Assembly: GCA_030635045.1 (NCBI GenBank)
Contig: DAOVZP010000042.1
Coordinates: 1 to 9,134 of the forward strand
Source: Bacteroidota bacterium
Lineage (GTDB): Bacteria > Bacteroidota > Bacteroidia > Bacteroidales > B18-G4
DNA length: 9,134 nt
Direction: 5' to 3'
The notes under the pieces were generated by a model. It saw nothing but the letters and a program-made list of their open reading frames with translations. It searched no databases and was not told the origin of the DNA. This document shows positions 7,165-9,134 of this stretch, one piece after another (the first letter of the stretch is position 1; each line of letters begins with the position of its first letter). The translations under genes and the position numbers were made by a program.

Positions 7165-7422
7165 ATAACAGATACTGCTGATTTTTCGGGTGCAAGTTTA
7201 CAAATAATCTACCATATAATAAAGAATTTTTCTAAATAAGTTATTTCGGCATTTAAATGCTGCATTAGCTGCCGGGCTGAATAAATTGACCGGGATACTT
7301 GTTTTCAAAATAAAAAATGACTAAATTCACCCCAACAGAAATAAATGAACGGACAGGCTATTGTCTTATAAATGTCAAAACCAATTGATCGGAAGCTTTT
7401 ACCGGTTAAAAAACTAAGGAGT
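7165..7422. promoter_or_regulatory. Divergent intergenic region with presumed promoters for the atp operon and the lipoprotein gene
   Basis: This 258-nt A/T-rich region lies between the divergent starts of atpB and the lipoprotein gene and must hold both promoters. I find no convincing Bacteroidota promoter (TTTG spaced from TAnnTTTG). The nearest match on the atpB strand is ATTATTTG (plus-strand 7201-7208), which agrees only in part. On the plus strand TTGACC (7286-7291) has AATAAA 17 nt downstream, a weak sigma-70-like pair. A 12-bp palindrome lies at 7249-7260. No riboswitch or RNA gene was recognised. Confidence 0.4.
7249..7266. repeat. Clustered short dyads around a 12-bp palindrome
   Basis: GCATTTAAATGC (7249-7260) is a perfect 12-bp palindrome. 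It overlaps a second dyad, AATGC-T-GCATT (7256-7266). An outer pair CGGCA/TGCCG (7247-7251 and 7270-7274) could close a hairpin over both. Its place in the divergent promoter region would suit an operator, but a palindrome of this length is expected once or twice by chance in 9 kb. Confidence 0.3.
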
Positions 7423-7938
7423 ATGAAAAAGCTGAAATTATTAATGATCCCTTTCATTCTTGCAGGAATGATCGCATGTGTCCCACAGGGCGAAAAATGC
7501 CCTGAGGTAGATTTCGATAAAGAACTTTCAGAGATCCGGTCGGTACTGGAACAATATGAGCCGGCCCGGGAAAGTGAAGACTTTTCAACGGTTGATCAGA
7601 TATGGGCATCAGATGAGGATATTGTCCTTTTCGGAACCGAGGGCGATGAACAGATGGTGGGGTTTGCAGCAATCAATAAAGCCATGAGCAGGCAATTTGA
7701 TGAAGTTGAAAATACCCTGATCAACATTTCCGAGCAAAAGATCAAGATCAGCAAAGACGGAAATACAGCCTGGTTCTCTCAAGTGCTTGATTACAATTTT
7801 ATTTACCAGGGAGTAGGCATGTCATTTGAAGGCATTCGTTCGACAGGGGTGATGGAGAAACGTGAGGGTACGTGGAAACTCGTTCAGGGGCATTTATCTG
7901 TACCCTACGAAGCTGAACTTGAAGAAGAACCCAGGTAG
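7423..7938 (+). CDS. Lipoprotein with SnoaL/NTF2-like domain
   Basis: This gene encodes a small envelope lipoprotein of 171 residues. I start it at the ATG at 7423 because it gives a clean lipoprotein signal: MKKLK, a hydrophobic stretch, and GMIAC with Cys19 as the lipid-carrying residue. An in-frame ATG at 7372 would add 17 polar residues ahead of the signal and is less likely. AAGGAG lies only 1 nt before the chosen ATG, too close for a normal ribosome site. The rest (about residues 35-165) has the shape of a SnoaL-like/NTF2 fold, with the typical ending RSTGVMEKREGTWKLVQGHL followed by SVP, as in the SnoaL_3 family. Such domains bind small ligands or serve as enzymes, and no catalytic set can be named here, so function is unknown. 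It diverges from the atp operon and ends 7 nt short of the convergent pheS stop. Confidence 0.85.
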   Translation: MKKLKLLMIPFILAGMIACVPQGEKCPEVDFDKELSEIRSVLEQYEPARESEDFSTVDQIWASDEDIVLFGTEGDEQMVGFAAINKAMSRQFDEVENTLINISEQKIKISKDGNTAWFSQVLDYNFIYQGVGMSFEGIRSTGVMEKREGTWKLVQGHLSVPYEAELEEEPR

Positions 7939-7945
7939 GCTTGTT

Positions 7946-8980
7946 TTAAAAAGCAGAAGTGAACTGTTTCAGGAACCTCTGGTCATTCTCAAAGAAGTAC
8001 CTGATATCCCTTACTGAATACAGCATCATGGCGATGCGTTCTATTCCCATTCCAAAGGCGTAGCCTGAGTATACTTGCGGGTCTATGCCACAGTTTTTTA
8101 GTACTGCCGGATCAACCATACCACAACCCATGATCTCCAGCCAGCCTGAGTATTTGCATACATTGCATCCCTCACCTTTGCACAAAATGCAGGAAATATC
8201 CATCTCGGCCGACGGTTCTGTAAAAGGGAAATAAGAAGGGCGAAACCTGATCTTTGTTTCTTCGCCGAACATTTCCCTTGCAAAATAATACAGTGTTTGT
8301 TTCAGGTCGGCAAAAGAAACACCCTTATCAACATAAAGGCCTTCAACCTGGTGAAAGATACAATGGGAGCGGGCTGAGATCGCCTCATTCCTGAAGACCC
8401 TTCCGGGTGAAAGTGTCCGGATGGGAGGTTCTGTTGTTTCCATCACCCTGACCTGCACGGAGGAGGTATGTGTTCGAAGTGCCACCTGCTTCTGATAATC
8501 CTCTGCCTTTTCAATGAAAAAGGTATCCTGCATATCCCTGGCGGGATGCTCCGGAGGAAAATTCAGGGCGGAGAAGTTATGCCAGTCATCTTCCATCTCA
8601 GGGCCATCGGAAATAATAAAGCCAATGTTCTGGAAGATGCCAGTGATCCGGTTTCTGACAAGTGAAATAGGATGCCTCGAACCAATATTGGCCTCTTCAG
8701 CCGGACGGCTGAGGTCTGTTTCGGAAGCCTCAGTAGTACTGCCTTGTTCCAACTGGTCTTTTAAGGAGGATATTTTCTCTGCAGCCTTTTGCTTTAATGA
8801 GTTTAAAGCCTGGCCTATTTCTTTGCGCTGCTCAGGAGCTACATTCCTGAAGTCGGCAAATAAAGCAGGGATCAAGCCTTTCTTGCTTAAAAAGCGGATG
8901 CGTAAATTTTCCAGGTGCTCATGGTTTTCGGCCACAAGCCTGTCAATTTCCTCACTGAGATGCCTGATCTTATCTTTCAT
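7946..8980 (-). CDS. pheS: Phenylalanine-tRNA ligase alpha subunit
   Basis: The alpha subunit of the cytoplasmic alpha2-beta2 enzyme attaches phenylalanine to tRNA(Phe) and holds the catalytic site. The start at 8980 gives 344 residues, close to the family norm, and sits 4 nt after the stop of the upstream isomerase gene. A longer form starting at 9001 would overlap that gene. The N-terminal coiled coil that contacts tRNA spans about 1-85. The class II core follows with HTSSVQ (171-176), motif 2 FRNEAISA (from 196) running into FHQVEG, and motif 3 GMGIERI (310-316). A four-cysteine insert [12 protein letters not shown] (Cys264, 267, 272, 275) could bind a metal; from memory it is common in Bacteroidota PheS. 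The beta subunit gene (pheT) is not next to it, so the two are unlinked at least on this side. Confidence 0.98.
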   Translation of the reverse strand: MKDKIRHLSEEIDRLVAENHEHLENLRIRFLSKKGLIPALFADFRNVAPEQRKEIGQALNSLKQKAAEKISSLKDQLEQGSTTEASETDLSRPAEEANIGSRHPISLVRNRITGIFQNIGFIISDGPEMEDDWHNFSALNFPPEHPARDMQDTFFIEKAEDYQKQVALRTHTSSVQVRVMETTEPPIRTLSPGRVFRNEAISARSHCIFHQVEGLYVDKGVSFADLKQTLYYFAREMFGEETKIRFRPSYFPFTEPSAEMDISCILCKGEGCNVCKYSGWLEIMGCGMVDPAVLKNCGIDPQVYSGYAFGMGIERIAMMLYSVRDIRYFFENDQRFLKQFTSAF

Positions 8981-8984
8981 ATGA

Positions 8985-9134
8985 TTAGTCGATGATCTCA
9001 ATGGTCATCGCAACATCTTTTACCGGTTTATCACCGTAAGCTGTCTGTACCGCAGCGATCTTGTCAATTACATCAAGGCCTTCGAGCACTTCACCAAAAA
9101 CAGTATAGTCATTGTCGAGGAAAGCAACACCCCC
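8985..9134 (-). CDS. Cyclophilin-type peptidyl-prolyl cis-trans isomerase, C-terminal end
   Basis: The last 49 codons of a gene entering from the right edge are seen, ending in TAA at 8985-8987. The encoded tail contains [20 protein letters not shown] and ends [14 protein letters not shown]. This matches the C-terminal strand and helix of cyclophilins, which usually read LDG-x-YTVFGxV-x-x-G-x-x-V-x-x-I. These enzymes speed the cis-trans rotation of bonds before proline during protein folding. The start, and so any signal peptide that would place it in the periplasm, is outside the window. The 4-nt gap suggests cotranscription with pheS. Confidence 0.9.
   Translation of the reverse strand, partial: GGVAFLDNDYTVFGEVLEGLDVIDKIAAVQTAYGDKPVKDVAMTIEIID

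Noticed and set aside
8514..8984. Plus-strand open frame of 156 codons across the pheS N-terminal half
   Set aside because: It is antisense to pheS, which has all its motifs; no independent sign of coding was seen.

Overview
The window looks like ordinary core chromosome of a member of the Bacteroidota, probably the Bacteroidales/Marinilabiliales side. This is an inference from several family traits: an ATP synthase a subunit with a long exported N-terminal extension, an alpha subunit with an insertion before the GGGSLTALP motif, a PheS with a four-cysteine insert, start codons with few Shine-Dalgarno sequences, and heptameric low-complexity tracts between genes.

Layout from left to right. 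Positions 2-1408 (+) hold the C-terminal part of a P-type ATPase of the plasma-membrane H+-ATPase type, cut by the window edge. A tandem heptamer array (1409-1464) follows directly on its stop codon. Next is a bacterial ferritin (1477-1995, -), then a second degenerate, roughly heptameric tract (2014-2063). From 2064 to 7164 on the minus strand lies an F1Fo ATP synthase operon, transcribed atpB-atpE-atpF-atpH-atpA-atpG. The catalytic beta and the epsilon subunits (atpD, atpC) are not in it and must be encoded elsewhere if the enzyme is complete. A divergent intergenic region (7165-7422) separates atpB from a small lipoprotein with a SnoaL/NTF2-like domain (7423-7938, +). This converges, with a 7-nt gap, on pheS (7946-8980, -). 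Upstream of pheS, with only 4 nt between them, is the 3' end of a cyclophilin-type peptidyl-prolyl isomerase gene (8985-9134, -), cut by the right edge.

The ATP synthase genes together make the proton channel (a, c), the peripheral stalk (b, delta), and the alpha and gamma parts of F1. The c subunit lacks the residues of the Na+-binding type, so a proton-coupled enzyme is predicted. The P-type ATPase beside it would also move protons, but by spending ATP.

The most notable observation is that atpB is interrupted by a single in-frame TAA (6682-6684). It falls exactly between the exported N-terminal domain and the first membrane helix of the a subunit, with an ATG in the same frame two codons later. 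This is a sequencing or assembly error, a nonsense mutation, a readthrough site, or a true split gene using reinitiation. The other points worth a look are a hairpin followed by a T run between atpE and atpF, and the two heptamer tracts that each start at a neighbouring gene's stop codon. I see no CRISPR array, tRNA, rRNA, insertion sequence, phage gene or defence system.
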